Positions 24,708-33,152 of a DNA stretch of 43,080 nucleotides are shown piece after piece. Source of the DNA: Bacteroidetes bacterium QH_7_62_13 (GTDB lineage: Bacteria; Bacteroidota; Rhodothermia; Rhodothermales; Salinibacteraceae). The stretch is taken from the NCBI GenBank assembly GCA_003023365.1, contig PXTG01000068.1, forward strand, positions 1-43,080, in the 5' to 3' direction. The position numbers were made by a program, and so were the translations under genes. A model generated the notes under the pieces. It was given only the letters and a program-made list of their open reading frames with translations. It made no database searches and was not told the DNA's origin. Within the stretch, counting starts at the first letter, position 1; the number at the start of each line of letters is the position of its first letter.

Positions 24708-24995
24708 TTATTGTCCGAATTCCTCCTGCAAGCGTTTAAGTTGGACGGCCGCAGCCGCCAGGCCTATTCCTCCCCCCACCAGGATCCCCCAGGGGGTTGT
24801 GCCGAGCCCCCAGTCTACGGCAAAGCCGAGCAGGGGCGGGCCGGCGGCCGCAGCGGCGAGGGTCCACCCGAGGTGCAAGTGCGGAGCCATGTCCCGCAGG
24901 GCGTCCGTCCAGGCGGCCATCCCGTCGGTGCCCGCATTTCGCTCATCGTGGTCGTCGGAGGGAGGAGAAGTGTTCGGGGGAGTGGACGGGGTCAC
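24708..24995 (-). CDS. AtpZ/ATPase_gene1-like membrane protein
   Basis: About 95 residues from a GTG at 24995; an internal ATG at MAAWTD is an alternative. A Ser/Pro/Asp-rich head precedes LHLGWTLAAAAAGPPLLGFA and VDWGLGTTPWGILVGGGIGL, two helices with the D-x-x-L-G-T-x-P-W motif of AtpZ (F0F1-ATPase gene 1). That protein accompanies AtpI in many ATP synthase operons and has been linked to ion supply or assembly. First gene of the visible atp cluster, 54 bp after the CapA-like gene. Confidence 0.75.
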   Translation of the reverse strand: MTPSTPPNTSPPSDDHDERNAGTDGMAAWTDALRDMAPHLHLGWTLAAAAAGPPLLGFAVDWGLGTTPWGILVGGGIGLAAAAVQLKRLQEEFGQ

Positions 24996-25048
24996 GGTAC
25001 GGTCTTCGTGTTGAGAAGCGTCGGCAATTCGGAACCGCGCTGGCCTCG

Positions 25049-26347
25049 TTACCGACTCCGTCCGGCGGTCGGGGAAGACGTACTTCCTGAGGGCAGGTTG
25101 AAGTACGCTCCTTTGACGTACGGGCTTACGCCGCTGCGCCAGGTCGAGTCGGTGACGGGCGTCCAGGTTCGGTTGGTCGGGACGGCTGCGGGGGAGGGGG
25201 CATCCGCGAAGCTGGCCGTGGCGCCGTCCGTGGCGACCGAGATCGCCTGCACCTGCCGCACGCGCAGTGTCTCGCGGTCGAGCAGAACGCGCCCGATCAG
25301 ATTCTTCCGCTCGGCCGCCAGCTCTGGATGTAGAAAGTTTCCCAAACTTTGGAAGAGCACACCCGGCTCGCCGGACGAGGACTTGATGATGCGCACGTCG
25401 CGCCACACGTGCGGGCCGTGCCCAAAGACGATGTCGCCCTCGTAGTCGCGCAAGAACGTTTCCCCGGTTTCTACCAGTTGCTGCTGCGTGGCGGCGTTCC
25501 AGCTGTGGAGTGATAGGATGCGCAGGTCCGCCTCCGCCGTTTCCATGGACCGGAACACCGTCTGCCGGGCGGCCCCACACACGACGAACGGACATCGCTT
25601 GGCTGCCACGTAGAGGCTAGCGAAGGCCACTCGTACCGTGCGATCCCCGAGGGCCAGTGTTCGAACCCGTACGGCGTCCCGTGGGCCTACCCCATGCCAG
25701 AGCCAGTCTGCGCGGAGGGTCCGCTGGAGTTTGTCCATCCACGTTGCCGATCGTCGGGCCCCATTTACGCTGTCTGGGGCGCTCGCGCAATCCTGGCTGT
25801 GGTTGTTGGCCAGTCCCACCATGTTGAAACCGTAGAGGCGGGCGTCGAGAAGATTTTGGGGGTCGGAGACGAAGGCGTACGAGACGGGGCCGGGCTCTCC
25901 TGAGAAGTGATCACATTGTGTACCGACAACGCTCTCCCAGTTGATGAACGAGAGGTCGCCTCGATACGAGAGCCCTGTCGGGTCGAATGCGGTCAGTCGC
26001 TCCCCGAAGCGCGCCTGTTTTCCGGACGGAAGGGTGTCGGTTGGAGCAGGAGGCTGTTCGTAGGTGACGGCCATGCCTGCGTCGCCGACGCCCCGTACGT
26101 CGAGCAGGCCGGCGGCCCGAGCCGTCCGGGCGTCCAAGGGGACGGGCGCGAGGGCGTCCCGGCCGGGGGTTGACGTGTCCGGGGGGCGCAGGGATAGTGA
26201 GGGCGTGGCGTGTTTATCGGCGGCGATAGGGGGAGGGCGCTCCGTGGTCGCCGAGCTGGAGTTTGAATCAAAAGAGAGGGTGCCCCCGACAAGAGTGAAT
26301 ATGCTTCCACAAAGGAGAAGGACTCGCAGTTGTTCGGGCACGCGCAT
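25049..26347 (-). CDS. CapA-family (poly-gamma-glutamate synthesis-like) metallophosphatase-fold protein
   Basis: 432 residues, N-terminal hydrophobic anchor or signal (LLLCGSIFTLVGGTLSF), then a Ser/Pro-rich linker. The CapA landmarks are in order: DVRGVGDAGMAV, LSFINWESVVG, NMVGLANNHSQDC, ILSLHSWNAA, DIVFGHGPHVWRDV and GVLFQSLGNF. CapA-type proteins act in poly-gamma-glutamate export or related envelope functions, with a dimetal phosphoesterase-like site. The usual first strand motif GDxxL is GDAG here. No capB, capC or pgs genes are near, so the real role is open. Lies between the bactofilin gene and the atp cluster. Confidence 0.85.
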   Translation of the reverse strand: MRVPEQLRVLLLCGSIFTLVGGTLSFDSNSSSATTERPPPIAADKHATPSLSLRPPDTSTPGRDALAPVPLDARTARAAGLLDVRGVGDAGMAVTYEQPPAPTDTLPSGKQARFGERLTAFDPTGLSYRGDLSFINWESVVGTQCDHFSGEPGPVSYAFVSDPQNLLDARLYGFNMVGLANNHSQDCASAPDSVNGARRSATWMDKLQRTLRADWLWHGVGPRDAVRVRTLALGDRTVRVAFASLYVAAKRCPFVVCGAARQTVFRSMETAEADLRILSLHSWNAATQQQLVETGETFLRDYEGDIVFGHGPHVWRDVRIIKSSSGEPGVLFQSLGNFLHPELAAERKNLIGRVLLDRETLRVRQVQAISVATDGATASFADAPSPAAVPTNRTWTPVTDSTWRSGVSPYVKGAYFNLPSGSTSSPTAGRSR

Positions 26348-26526
26348 GCAATCTTAAAAGGACATATAGTCTTAGGAATTGTGGAGGCCGGGCATCTGTC
26401 TGATGGCGAGCCGGATCGGTGGGGAAAAAGGTCCCCCGTGGGAAGGACGGGGCCGGAAGCGGGCCCCCGAGACGGACTGCCTCGCGAGGCACAGGGAGAA
26501 CGGAGTGTGCACGTCCGCCCGCAGAG

Positions 26527-27027
26527 TCAACTGGAGGACGGTTCCGTTGGCGAAGACTCGTCGGCGGCCTCGGTGGTGGAGGCCTCAGCGACATCATCTG
26601 TCGGGGTCGTTTCGCTGGAGGACTCCCCGTTCATAGAAATGGGGGTGTCCATCTTGCACTCGCCCGTGAATTGGGCGCCTTCCTCCACGACCAGACGATC
26701 CGTTTCGATATTGCCGTCGACGCGGGCCGTACTTTTGAGGACGAGAAGCTCCTCGACCTGAATTTCCCCCTGCACGCGACCGGCGACGTCGGCGTTGGTC
26801 GCAATGATTTCTCCGTCCACGGATCCACTCTCCGCAATCATGGCTTTTCCTTCGACCTGAAGTGTGCCAACAACTTGGCCACTGGCACGAACGTCGCTGT
26901 CGGCGCGGACTGTGCCTTCAAACACGGTCCCTTTTCCGACGAGGTTGATCTGATCCTGCGCGGGAGCCTTCTGATCGGCCATGGAAGACGAGTTGTGGTC
27001 TGATGAGGAGTTGTCGAAGAGTCCCAT
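26527..27027 (-). CDS. Bactofilin (polymer-forming cytoskeletal protein)
   Basis: 166 residues from the ATG at 27027; the frame is open further upstream but the protein proper starts MGLFDNSSSDHNSSS. The DUF583 beta-helix core is clear: INLVGKGTVFEGTVRADSDV, RASGQVVGTLQVEGKAMIAE, SGSVDGEIIATNADVAGRVQ and GEIQVEELLVLKSTARVDGN. It is followed by an acidic Ser/Thr/Glu-rich tail. Bactofilins form non-polar filaments at the membrane and guide cell-wall enzymes. The gene is 276 bp after an M23 endopeptidase gene on the same strand, a well-known functional pair in cell-shape control. Confidence 0.92.
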   Translation of the reverse strand: MGLFDNSSSDHNSSSMADQKAPAQDQINLVGKGTVFEGTVRADSDVRASGQVVGTLQVEGKAMIAESGSVDGEIIATNADVAGRVQGEIQVEELLVLKSTARVDGNIETDRLVVEEGAQFTGECKMDTPISMNGESSSETTPTDDVAEASTTEAADESSPTEPSSS

Positions 27028-27303
27028 AAGAAAGGGGGGTTGCGAAAGGAAAACAAGTGAGACGGGGACGGGTGCGTAACGCCAGCGATCGTTCCCGAGC
27101 AGCTTGTTTCCCCTCCAGGGTTCGGGGGTCAAGCTAATTTACGTTGCGGTGGGCTCGACCTCGATTTCGTCACGGCGAGATCTTTCGTTGCGAAGGAGGT
27201 CCGCCTCTGCGAATCGGAGCGGAGGGGAAGTCCCTTCCCCGAAACTGTGTACGTACGCAACGATCCGGTCACGCATGAGGTTCAGAGAGAAATTCGAGTA
27301 GCA

Positions 27304-28215
27304 CTACCAGCCGGTAACGTAGGGGCGTGGATCCTGAGCAAGGCCGTTCTGCCATAGTTCAAAGTGTAGGTGAGGTCCCGTTGTCACTTCCCCCGAACTT
27401 CCACTTACGGCAACAGCTTCCCGGGCCTGAACACGATCCCCCGTCTGCTTCAGCAGTCGCTTGTTATGTTTGTAAACCGAAAGATATCCATCGGAGTGTT
27501 GGACAGCAACCGTGTAGCCCGCTCCCTGGGTCCAGTCGGCGAGGACGACGTATCCTTCCCCGACAGCACGCACGAGGGTGCCCTCCGATACGGCAATGTC
27601 AATTCCGTAGTGGGCGTCGCCGGCATCGAAGTCACGGGTTGGAAACCCTGTGTTGACGGGGGCCCGCACGGGGAGTGACAGGCTGGGCAGGACATAGGCG
27701 GATTCCTCCTCGCCGGCTGGCTCCGACGCAGGAAAGCTCGAGACGGAGACGGCCGGTTGCTCGTGACGCTGCCGACCATTGTCGGAGACGTCGGTGGAGG
27801 GGAGAGGTTCGGAGGGAGGCTCCCGTCGAGACGGTTGGGGGGGAGGAGATTCCTGTACCGCGGCGCGTCGCCCGATGGAATCCACTCGCCCCGTCACCAA
27901 TTGTTGCAGGCGCTTGATGTAATGCTGTTGAACGGCCACGGAGTCCTGAAGCGCGTCCACCCGAAGGGCATTAAGACGAGCCTGTTGCTTAAGTTGCTTC
28001 GTGCCGTACCCGGGAATGAACGTCCGAAGTGGGGTGAAAGCCACGAGGCTGGACCCCAAAAGCCCAATCACCAAAAGGCTCGCTCCCCAGGCAGTCAGCA
28101 TGTGGGAGGGCGTGACCTCGTATCGTTGTGTGCTCCCGACCTCCTCCGAGTCCATGACAACGACCGTGTGCGTCGTTCCTGGACGCCGAAAAAGGTGGGA
28201 CAGAAACGACCACAT
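27304..28215 (-). CDS. M23/LytM-type peptidoglycan endopeptidase
   Basis: 303 residues. One membrane span at about 41-62 (TAWGASLLVIGLLGSSLVAF), a coiled-coil stretch 72-110, a Pro/Ser/Glu linker, then the LytM domain. Zinc ligands H202 and D206 lie in HYGIDI, and the second pair H282 and H284 in GPHLHFEL. All catalytic residues are present, so it should cut peptide cross-links of peptidoglycan. By gene context it works with the bactofilin downstream. It is divergent from rpsT, with 372 bp between the two starts. Confidence 0.93.
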   Translation of the reverse strand: MWSFLSHLFRRPGTTHTVVVMDSEEVGSTQRYEVTPSHMLTAWGASLLVIGLLGSSLVAFTPLRTFIPGYGTKQLKQQARLNALRVDALQDSVAVQQHYIKRLQQLVTGRVDSIGRRAAVQESPPPQPSRREPPSEPLPSTDVSDNGRQRHEQPAVSVSSFPASEPAGEEESAYVLPSLSLPVRAPVNTGFPTRDFDAGDAHYGIDIAVSEGTLVRAVGEGYVVLADWTQGAGYTVAVQHSDGYLSVYKHNKRLLKQTGDRVQAREAVAVSGSSGEVTTGPHLHFELWQNGLAQDPRPYVTGW

Positions 28216-28587
28216 GTGTAGGGCGAAACGCCTAGTAGAGAGCGATACGCGAGAGGGACGCTCTCCGGTATAGCACCGGTGAACGTTGGATCCCTGAGAA
28301 ATCAGTGTTCTCCTACGTCCGATCGTGGCGCCCGGTTTCCCTTCGTTGAATGGAGAGTGTCTTACTCACCTCCAGAAAGGGGCAGATCTCCGCGCCGGAA
28401 TGAAGGAATCGGGGGTCTTCGACACAGGGGACGGAGCCAGGATAGAGCGTTCCCGGACGGAAAAAGATCCCGTCGATTCGAGGGTTCATTTTCGCTGCGG
28501 TGGAACTATCGGCGTGAGATAAACCGTTCGGAGACAACTGTACTTACGTCTCAATCTTCTTCACGCAAGTAAAGAAACGAACTACCC
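28216..28587. other. Divergent intergenic region, M23 gene / rpsT
   Basis: 372 bp between two genes read in opposite directions, so it should hold both promoters. Several short overlapping open frames occur on both strands but none looks like a protein. No repeat or hairpin stands out; I cannot assign promoter boxes with confidence. Confidence 0.5.
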
Positions 28588-28845
28588 ATGCCTACACACC
28601 AGTCGGCCGAGAAGCGAATGCGGCAGAATGAGAAGCGACGAAAGCGAAACCAGTCTCGGAAAAGCCGCGTCCGAACAAAAATTAAGCGCCTCAAGGCAAT
28701 GGAGGAAGAAGAGGATGCGCGAGACCTCCTCAATGACGTGAAGGGAGAGCTTGATCGTCTCGCGGCGAAGGGAATCATCCACAAGAATAAGGCGGCCAGG
28801 CGGAAGAGCCAACTTGAGAAGCATGTCGATGAGCTTGGGGAGTAA
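28588..28845 (+). CDS. rpsT: 30S ribosomal protein S20
   Basis: 85 residues, highly basic, starting MPTHQSAEKRMRQNEKRRKR, with IKRLKAMEEEEDARDLLNDV, LDRLAAKGIIHKNKAARRKS and QLEKHVDEL. This is the three-helix S20 pattern. It binds 16S rRNA early in 30S assembly. Stand-alone gene, as in most bacteria. Confidence 0.96.
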   Translation: MPTHQSAEKRMRQNEKRRKRNQSRKSRVRTKIKRLKAMEEEEDARDLLNDVKGELDRLAAKGIIHKNKAARRKSQLEKHVDELGE

Positions 28846-29386
28846 GGTCCCTGCTTCTCCTGAGGGGGGCAACGTACGTCCGCCGAGAAGGGGCGAGTGA
28901 TCAGGGAACGGAGGCAGCGGGACCAATGAGGGCAGAAAGATTTTCCGTCAATCATACAAATTACTTGCAATTTCATCCCTAGACTCGCACAATTGTAATG
29001 GCCGGAGTTGTTGTTTTCGGGGCGTACCCGTAGTCTTCCCCCTCACCGCAAAGTTGATATCCTCCCACTACGACTCTAGACTTGATTGGCGGAGGAGCCG
29101 TCCAAATCTCAGACTGCTCGAAATTTGGTTTGCGAACGCATCCCACCACGGCGTAGAGTGGAGCAACCAGTGAGTTGTGAAGCGACGACCTCCTGCCGCG
29201 GATACTTCCGGGGACATGGCTCCAGTACATGGGATTGAGTGTTCGACTCCTAGCCTATTTCTTGGATGTGCGACGCCGCAGGAACGGCTTTCCTCCACTC
29301 GAATACTTTTCTTTCACTCGGAGTCTTCGAGACTCCTCTCCTTTCGGTTTTCGCTCCCTCTGACGCACCGCAACTACTTTACACTT
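28846..29386. other. 541-bp region between rpsT and the PKD-OmpA gene
   Basis: No convincing gene. A minus-strand open frame of 83 codons (28979-29230) ends with protein-like sequence (SRVVVGGYQLCGEGEDYGYA, PKTTTPAITIVRV). Its start half is weak and I recognise no family, so it may be a remnant of a longer gene. The AT-rich 29340-29386 stretch probably includes the leader of the downstream lipoprotein gene. Confidence 0.4.
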
Positions 29387-30367
29387 ATGACACGATCAAC
29401 ACCCGTGAATACAAAATTTCTTTCTTCACTCTGGCTGCCTGTTCTTCTCGTCTTCGGTGGGCTCCTGTTGTCCGGTTGTGGGGCTACGGCACCGGTTATA
29501 AACTCAACCAATACGCCGGATACCCTCGAGACGGGGGAATCTGGGACCTTTGAGGCGGACATAGAGAACCAGGAGGATGCCGATGAGCCCCTGACCTACA
29601 CTTGGGAATACGGAGACGGTTCGACCGGCTCGGGGCTTCTCACCAACAAGAGCTACAACTCGACCGGTCGGTATACCGTGCTCTTCCGGGCAAGCAACGA
29701 GGGAGGCGCCGACTCGTCGCGAGCGACCGTGCGCGTGGTGGAGCCGCCGCAGCCGGCCCAGATCACATCGGTGAACGCCACGCCCAACCCCGTGGACGAA
29801 GGGGAGCAGGTCCAGTTCGAAAGCAACGTCCAGGGAGATGGCTCCATTGATTATAACTGGAGCTTCGGCGACGGAAGCAGTGGCTCCGGCCAGTCACCGT
29901 CTCACACCTATGACTCGTCGGGTCAGTACACTGCACGGCTTGAGGCGTCCAACAATATTGGGTCGGACCAGAGTTCTGTGACTGTGCGGGTCGAGCGGGC
30001 GCTCCCGGAGATCTGCACGTCGGTGAGCGAAATGAACTCGGCCTTCTTCAATCGAAACTCCAGCACCCTCACCAATGAGGGCGAAGAGAGCCTAACGGAG
30101 AACGCCGATATTCTCTCGCAGTGCTCGAACCTGAGCGTGACGGTCGAAGGGTTTGCGGCACCGGGTGAGCGAAACGCTCAGTCCCTCTCCGAGGACCGCG
30201 CGCAGGCCGTTGTTGACTACTACACGAACAACGGGGTCGACGCGAGCCGCATCAGCATGAGCGGAGAAGGACAGGTCGAAAGCGTGACCTCGAAGAAGGG
30301 GGGCACCCGCGAGTACCGCCGGGCCGACTCCATCCCGCAGCGTGAAGGCGACATGGGTAACATGTAA
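29387..30367 (+). CDS. OmpA-family lipoprotein with two PKD domains
   Basis: 326 residues. The ATG at 29387 gives a proper lipoprotein signal with lipobox LLSGC. Two PKD domains follow: LTYTWEYGDGSTGSG...GRYTVLFRASNEGG, and IDYNWSFGDGSSGSG...GQYTARLEASNNIG. The C-terminal OmpA domain runs from about residue 210: FNRNSSTLTNEGEESLTENA, LSVTVEGFAAPGERNAQSLS, EDRAQAVVDYYTNNGVDASR. OmpA domains bind peptidoglycan and PKD domains mediate adhesion or spacing, so it is probably an outer-membrane lipoprotein tethering the wall. Its tail (GTREYRRADSIPQREGDM) departs slightly from the usual RRV ending. A strong terminator follows. Confidence 0.9.
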   Translation: MTRSTPVNTKFLSSLWLPVLLVFGGLLLSGCGATAPVINSTNTPDTLETGESGTFEADIENQEDADEPLTYTWEYGDGSTGSGLLTNKSYNSTGRYTVLFRASNEGGADSSRATVRVVEPPQPAQITSVNATPNPVDEGEQVQFESNVQGDGSIDYNWSFGDGSSGSGQSPSHTYDSSGQYTARLEASNNIGSDQSSVTVRVERALPEICTSVSEMNSAFFNRNSSTLTNEGEESLTENADILSQCSNLSVTVEGFAAPGERNAQSLSEDRAQAVVDYYTNNGVDASRISMSGEGQVESVTSKKGGTREYRRADSIPQREGDMGNM

Positions 30368-30402
30368 GCCTGATCCCGTTCCGCTACGGAACGAACAGCC
30401 TC

Positions 30403-30436
30403 GGGCGGATCCACCACACGGTGGGTCCGCCCTTTT
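30403..30436 (+). terminator. Rho-independent terminator after the PKD-OmpA gene
   Basis: A 13-bp stem GGGCGGATCCACC/GGTGGGTCCGCCC with one T-G pair and an ACAC loop, followed by TTTTCTATTT. It begins 36 bp after the stop codon. Confidence 0.93.
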
Positions 30437-30588
30437 CTATTTGGTCGCCCCCTGCGGCGTACGTAAACCGAACGTCTGCTCCGTCGCATCCACTCGTCAG
30501 CGCAGGGGCGCAACAGTACGCGTCTACTGCGGGGAGTAGTTGGGGACGTGTAGACGGCGCGCACCTGATCCTGGGGACAGAAGGATCA

Positions 30589-31434
30589 CCGTGACGAGTC
30601 CACGGAGCGGGTTGCCGCCGGTGGCTCGTTGGTCAGCGCTGCCTCCTGAGCTTGGGCGTGCTGCTCTCGTGGCACAACGACGAACAGCCAGGCTAGCCCA
30701 CTGGCGACTTGGAGGAGGCCGAAAGCAAGGATGGCTTTCTCACGCGTAAGCCAATCCGGTTCAAGCAGTCCACTTCCTACGAAAATGAAGATGGACTCGG
30801 CGGTCATCACGAGGAGCCACTCCGTGGAAAAGACCCGTCCTCGGTAGTGGTCCACCGTCCGCTTCTGAAGGGGGACGGTACTGAGGTCTCCGTTCCCCCC
30901 GCTCGCCGCGTGCCCGAGCACCACTGGTGTGCAGATGGCGACAAGGATTGGAGAGGTGGACATCCAGGGCACGAGGACCACGGCCGCATAGCAGAGGCCG
31001 CAGAGCGATACGGCGTCCCCCCTCACACGGGGCCATTGACGGCGATCGGTGAAGAGAGCACGTACGACCACCGGCCCGACGCCGGTACCAATCCCTCGGG
31101 CCATGAAGAGCACACCAATGCCGGCCGCTAGCGACGAGGGAGCAATGCGGGCCCAGAAACGCCAGCGTGTAGACGAGGGCGCCGCCCGGGATGGCCCCGG
31201 TTGCTTTTGCGAATGCGAAGCGACCGATGCGGGGATGGGCCCGCCGGTACCGCCATCCGTCAGAAATCTCGCGAAGGGCGGAACGCAGGAGGGAGGTGGT
31301 GGCTGGTTTCGTATCCTGCGGAATGGTGGGCCCAAAGACGAAGACGGCCGAGACAACGTACGTGGCCCTGTCGATCCAGAAAACGGCCTCCGTTCCGAAC
31401 GCTTCGACCGCGAGTCCCCCGACGGCACTTCCTC
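30589..31434 (-). pseudogene. MFS exporter, 5'-truncated and frameshifted
   Basis: Reading right to left, one frame gives GSAVGGLAVEAFGTEAVFWI, DRATYVVSAVFVFG and GWRYRRAHPRIGRFAFAKAT...VYTLAFLGPH. It then shifts to APSSLAAGIGVLFMARGIGT, VVVRALF, SPILVAICTPVVLGHAASGG and DHYRGRVFSTEWLLVMTAES, with SGLAWLFVVVPREQ at the end. These are the second half of an MFS_3/EntS-type drug or siderophore exporter. The first 150 or so residues are absent: the recognisable part begins within a few bases of the lysS stop (31433), so a deletion joined it to lysS. A shift lies near 31150. Confidence 0.82.
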
Positions 31435-32998
31435 ACGACTGTTCGGGGCGAAGCAGGGGGAAGAGAATGACGTCGCGGATGGAGTCCTGCCCGGTGAGGA
31501 GCATCGTAAGTCGGTCGATCCCAATGCCGAGTCCAGCGGCCGGGGGCATGCCGTACTCCAGGGCGCGGAGGTAATCCTCGTCGATGAGATCCGCCGGGTC
31601 GACGTCGGCGTCAACCTCCGCGGCGCGCTGGCGGGCCTGCTGCTCGAACCGCTCGCGTTGGTCCTGCGGGTCATTGAGCTCGCTGAAAGCGTTGGCGATC
31701 TCGCGCCCCGCCACGACGAGTTCGAAGCGCTCCACGAGGCCGTCCTTCTCGCGGTGCTTCTTGGCGAGGGGGCTCAGTTCGACGGGGTAGTCGGTCACGA
31801 AGGTGGGCTGGATGAGGGTGGGCTCCACCGTTTCACTGAACACCTCGTCGAGCAGTTCACCCAGGTCCATGTCGGAATCGACATCCTCCGCCAGGCCCAG
31901 CTCATTGGCGGCCACGTCGTGTACCCGATCCGCATCCTCCTGGTAAAGGTCGAATCCCGTTGCGTCCTCGATGGCGTCGAAGAAGGGAACGCGCGTCCAG
32001 CTGCCTCCCATGTCGATCTCGTGTCCCTCAAATGTCAGGGTCGGTTCGTCGTGCAGCGCGGTCGTGACGGTGCGAAGGAGATCCTCTGTCGTGTCCATCA
32101 TCCACCGGTAGTCCTTGTAGGCCACGTAGCACTCCATCATCGTAAACTCCGGGTTGTGGAAGCGGCTGAGGCCCTCATTCCGGAAGTCCTTCCCGATCTC
32201 GTAGACGCCCTCCAGGCCGCCGACGAGCAGTCGCTTCAGGTAGAGCTCGTCCGCGATGCGGAGGTAGAGGGGCATGTCCAGCGCGTTGTGGTGCGTCTTG
32301 AAGGGGCGGGCGGAGGCCCCGCCGTAGACGGGCTGGAGGACCGGCGTCTCCACCTCCAGGTAGCCCCGATCGTCCAGAAAATCGCGCATGGTGGAGAGGA
32401 GCGTCGCGCGCCGGCGGAAAATGTCCCGCGTGTCGGGATTGACGAAGAGGTCGACGTAGCGCTGCCGGTAGCGAAATTCTTTATCCGTGACCTCGTAGTG
32501 TCTCTCTACGACGTCACCGTCTTCCGTTTCTTCCTTGACGGGCGGCGGCGGGCGCAGCGACTTGGCCAGGAGTTGAAAGTCGTCGGCGGCACGCACGGTA
32601 ACTTCACCCATGCCGGTGCGGAAGGCAAAGCCCTCAATCCCCACGACATCACCGATATCGAAAAGCTCCGTGAAGACCTCTTCGTAGAACTCCTCTCCCA
32701 GGTCCTGGGACCGAACGTAGACCTGAATCGTGCCCGACTCATCCCGGAGATCGAAGAAGGCCGAGCCCCCCATTACACGGAGGCCGACGATGCGGCCCGC
32801 GATGGAGACCTCGTAGGAACCGGCCTCCCCATCCGCTGGCTGATGCTTCTCGTCGTCGAACGTGTCAAGGATCTCCTCGGCGCGGGCATCCACCTCCCAG
32901 GCATAGGGATACGGGTCAACGCCTCGGTCTTCAAGTTCGGTGCGCTCCTCGCGCCGGCGCTGCTCCTGTTCACTCAGATCGGCGGGCGACGTGGACAT
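31433..32998 (-). CDS. lysS: Lysyl-tRNA synthetase, class II
   Basis: 521 residues from the ATG at 32998 (MSTSPADLSEQEQRRREERT); the open frame extends upstream but without homology. The N-terminal OB domain (VSIAGRIVGLRVMGGSAFFD) is followed by the class II core. Motif 1 is around YLEVETPVLQPVYGGASARP, motif 2 is FRNEGLSRFHNPEFTMMECY and motif 3 is GLGIGIDRLTMLLTGQDSIR. AFSELNDPQDQRERF is the lysine-site region. It charges tRNA-Lys with lysine. Length is normal and all motifs are intact. The stop lies right at the junction with a truncated MFS gene. Confidence 0.97.
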   Translation of the reverse strand: MSTSPADLSEQEQRRREERTELEDRGVDPYPYAWEVDARAEEILDTFDDEKHQPADGEAGSYEVSIAGRIVGLRVMGGSAFFDLRDESGTIQVYVRSQDLGEEFYEEVFTELFDIGDVVGIEGFAFRTGMGEVTVRAADDFQLLAKSLRPPPPVKEETEDGDVVERHYEVTDKEFRYRQRYVDLFVNPDTRDIFRRRATLLSTMRDFLDDRGYLEVETPVLQPVYGGASARPFKTHHNALDMPLYLRIADELYLKRLLVGGLEGVYEIGKDFRNEGLSRFHNPEFTMMECYVAYKDYRWMMDTTEDLLRTVTTALHDEPTLTFEGHEIDMGGSWTRVPFFDAIEDATGFDLYQEDADRVHDVAANELGLAEDVDSDMDLGELLDEVFSETVEPTLIQPTFVTDYPVELSPLAKKHREKDGLVERFELVVAGREIANAFSELNDPQDQRERFEQQARQRAAEVDADVDPADLIDEDYLRALEYGMPPAAGLGIGIDRLTMLLTGQDSIRDVILFPLLRPEQS

Positions 32999-33085
32999 TC
33001 GGTCGATGGGTGTCGATGGAAAGAGGTCGGGCGAACGGAACCGTCGAACAGGTCGGGAACGGGCGGTTCCAGCAGCCCCGTTCCA

Positions 33086-33127
33086 AAGAAAAAGACGCCC
33101 CCCGATGAGATGGACCGAGGTGCGTCT
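33086..33127 (-). terminator. Terminator of the 33153-33767 gene
   Basis: On the minus strand AGACGC (33127-33122) pairs with GCGTCT (33098-33093), extended by CC/GG and CG/CG pairs with a few unpaired bases, and is followed by TTTTTCTTT. It lies between the stop of the upstream gene (33153) and the lysS start (32998), so lysS is probably transcribed separately. Confidence 0.65.
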
Positions 33128-33152
33128 CTGGCGTTGACTCTCCGTCGAAGAA

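Noticed and set aside
24996-25595. Long upstream part of the frame ending at 24708
   Set aside because: The first 200 codons are the shadow of the CapA-like gene; only the last 95 or so are AtpZ-like.
28313-28537. Minus-strand 74-codon frame before rpsT
   Set aside because: No family, no signal, and it lies in the divergent promoter region; judged to be chance.
29177-29386. Upstream extension of the PKD-OmpA gene to 29177
   Set aside because: The extension has no homology and would bury the lipoprotein signal; the ATG at 29387 gives a normal signal and lipobox.
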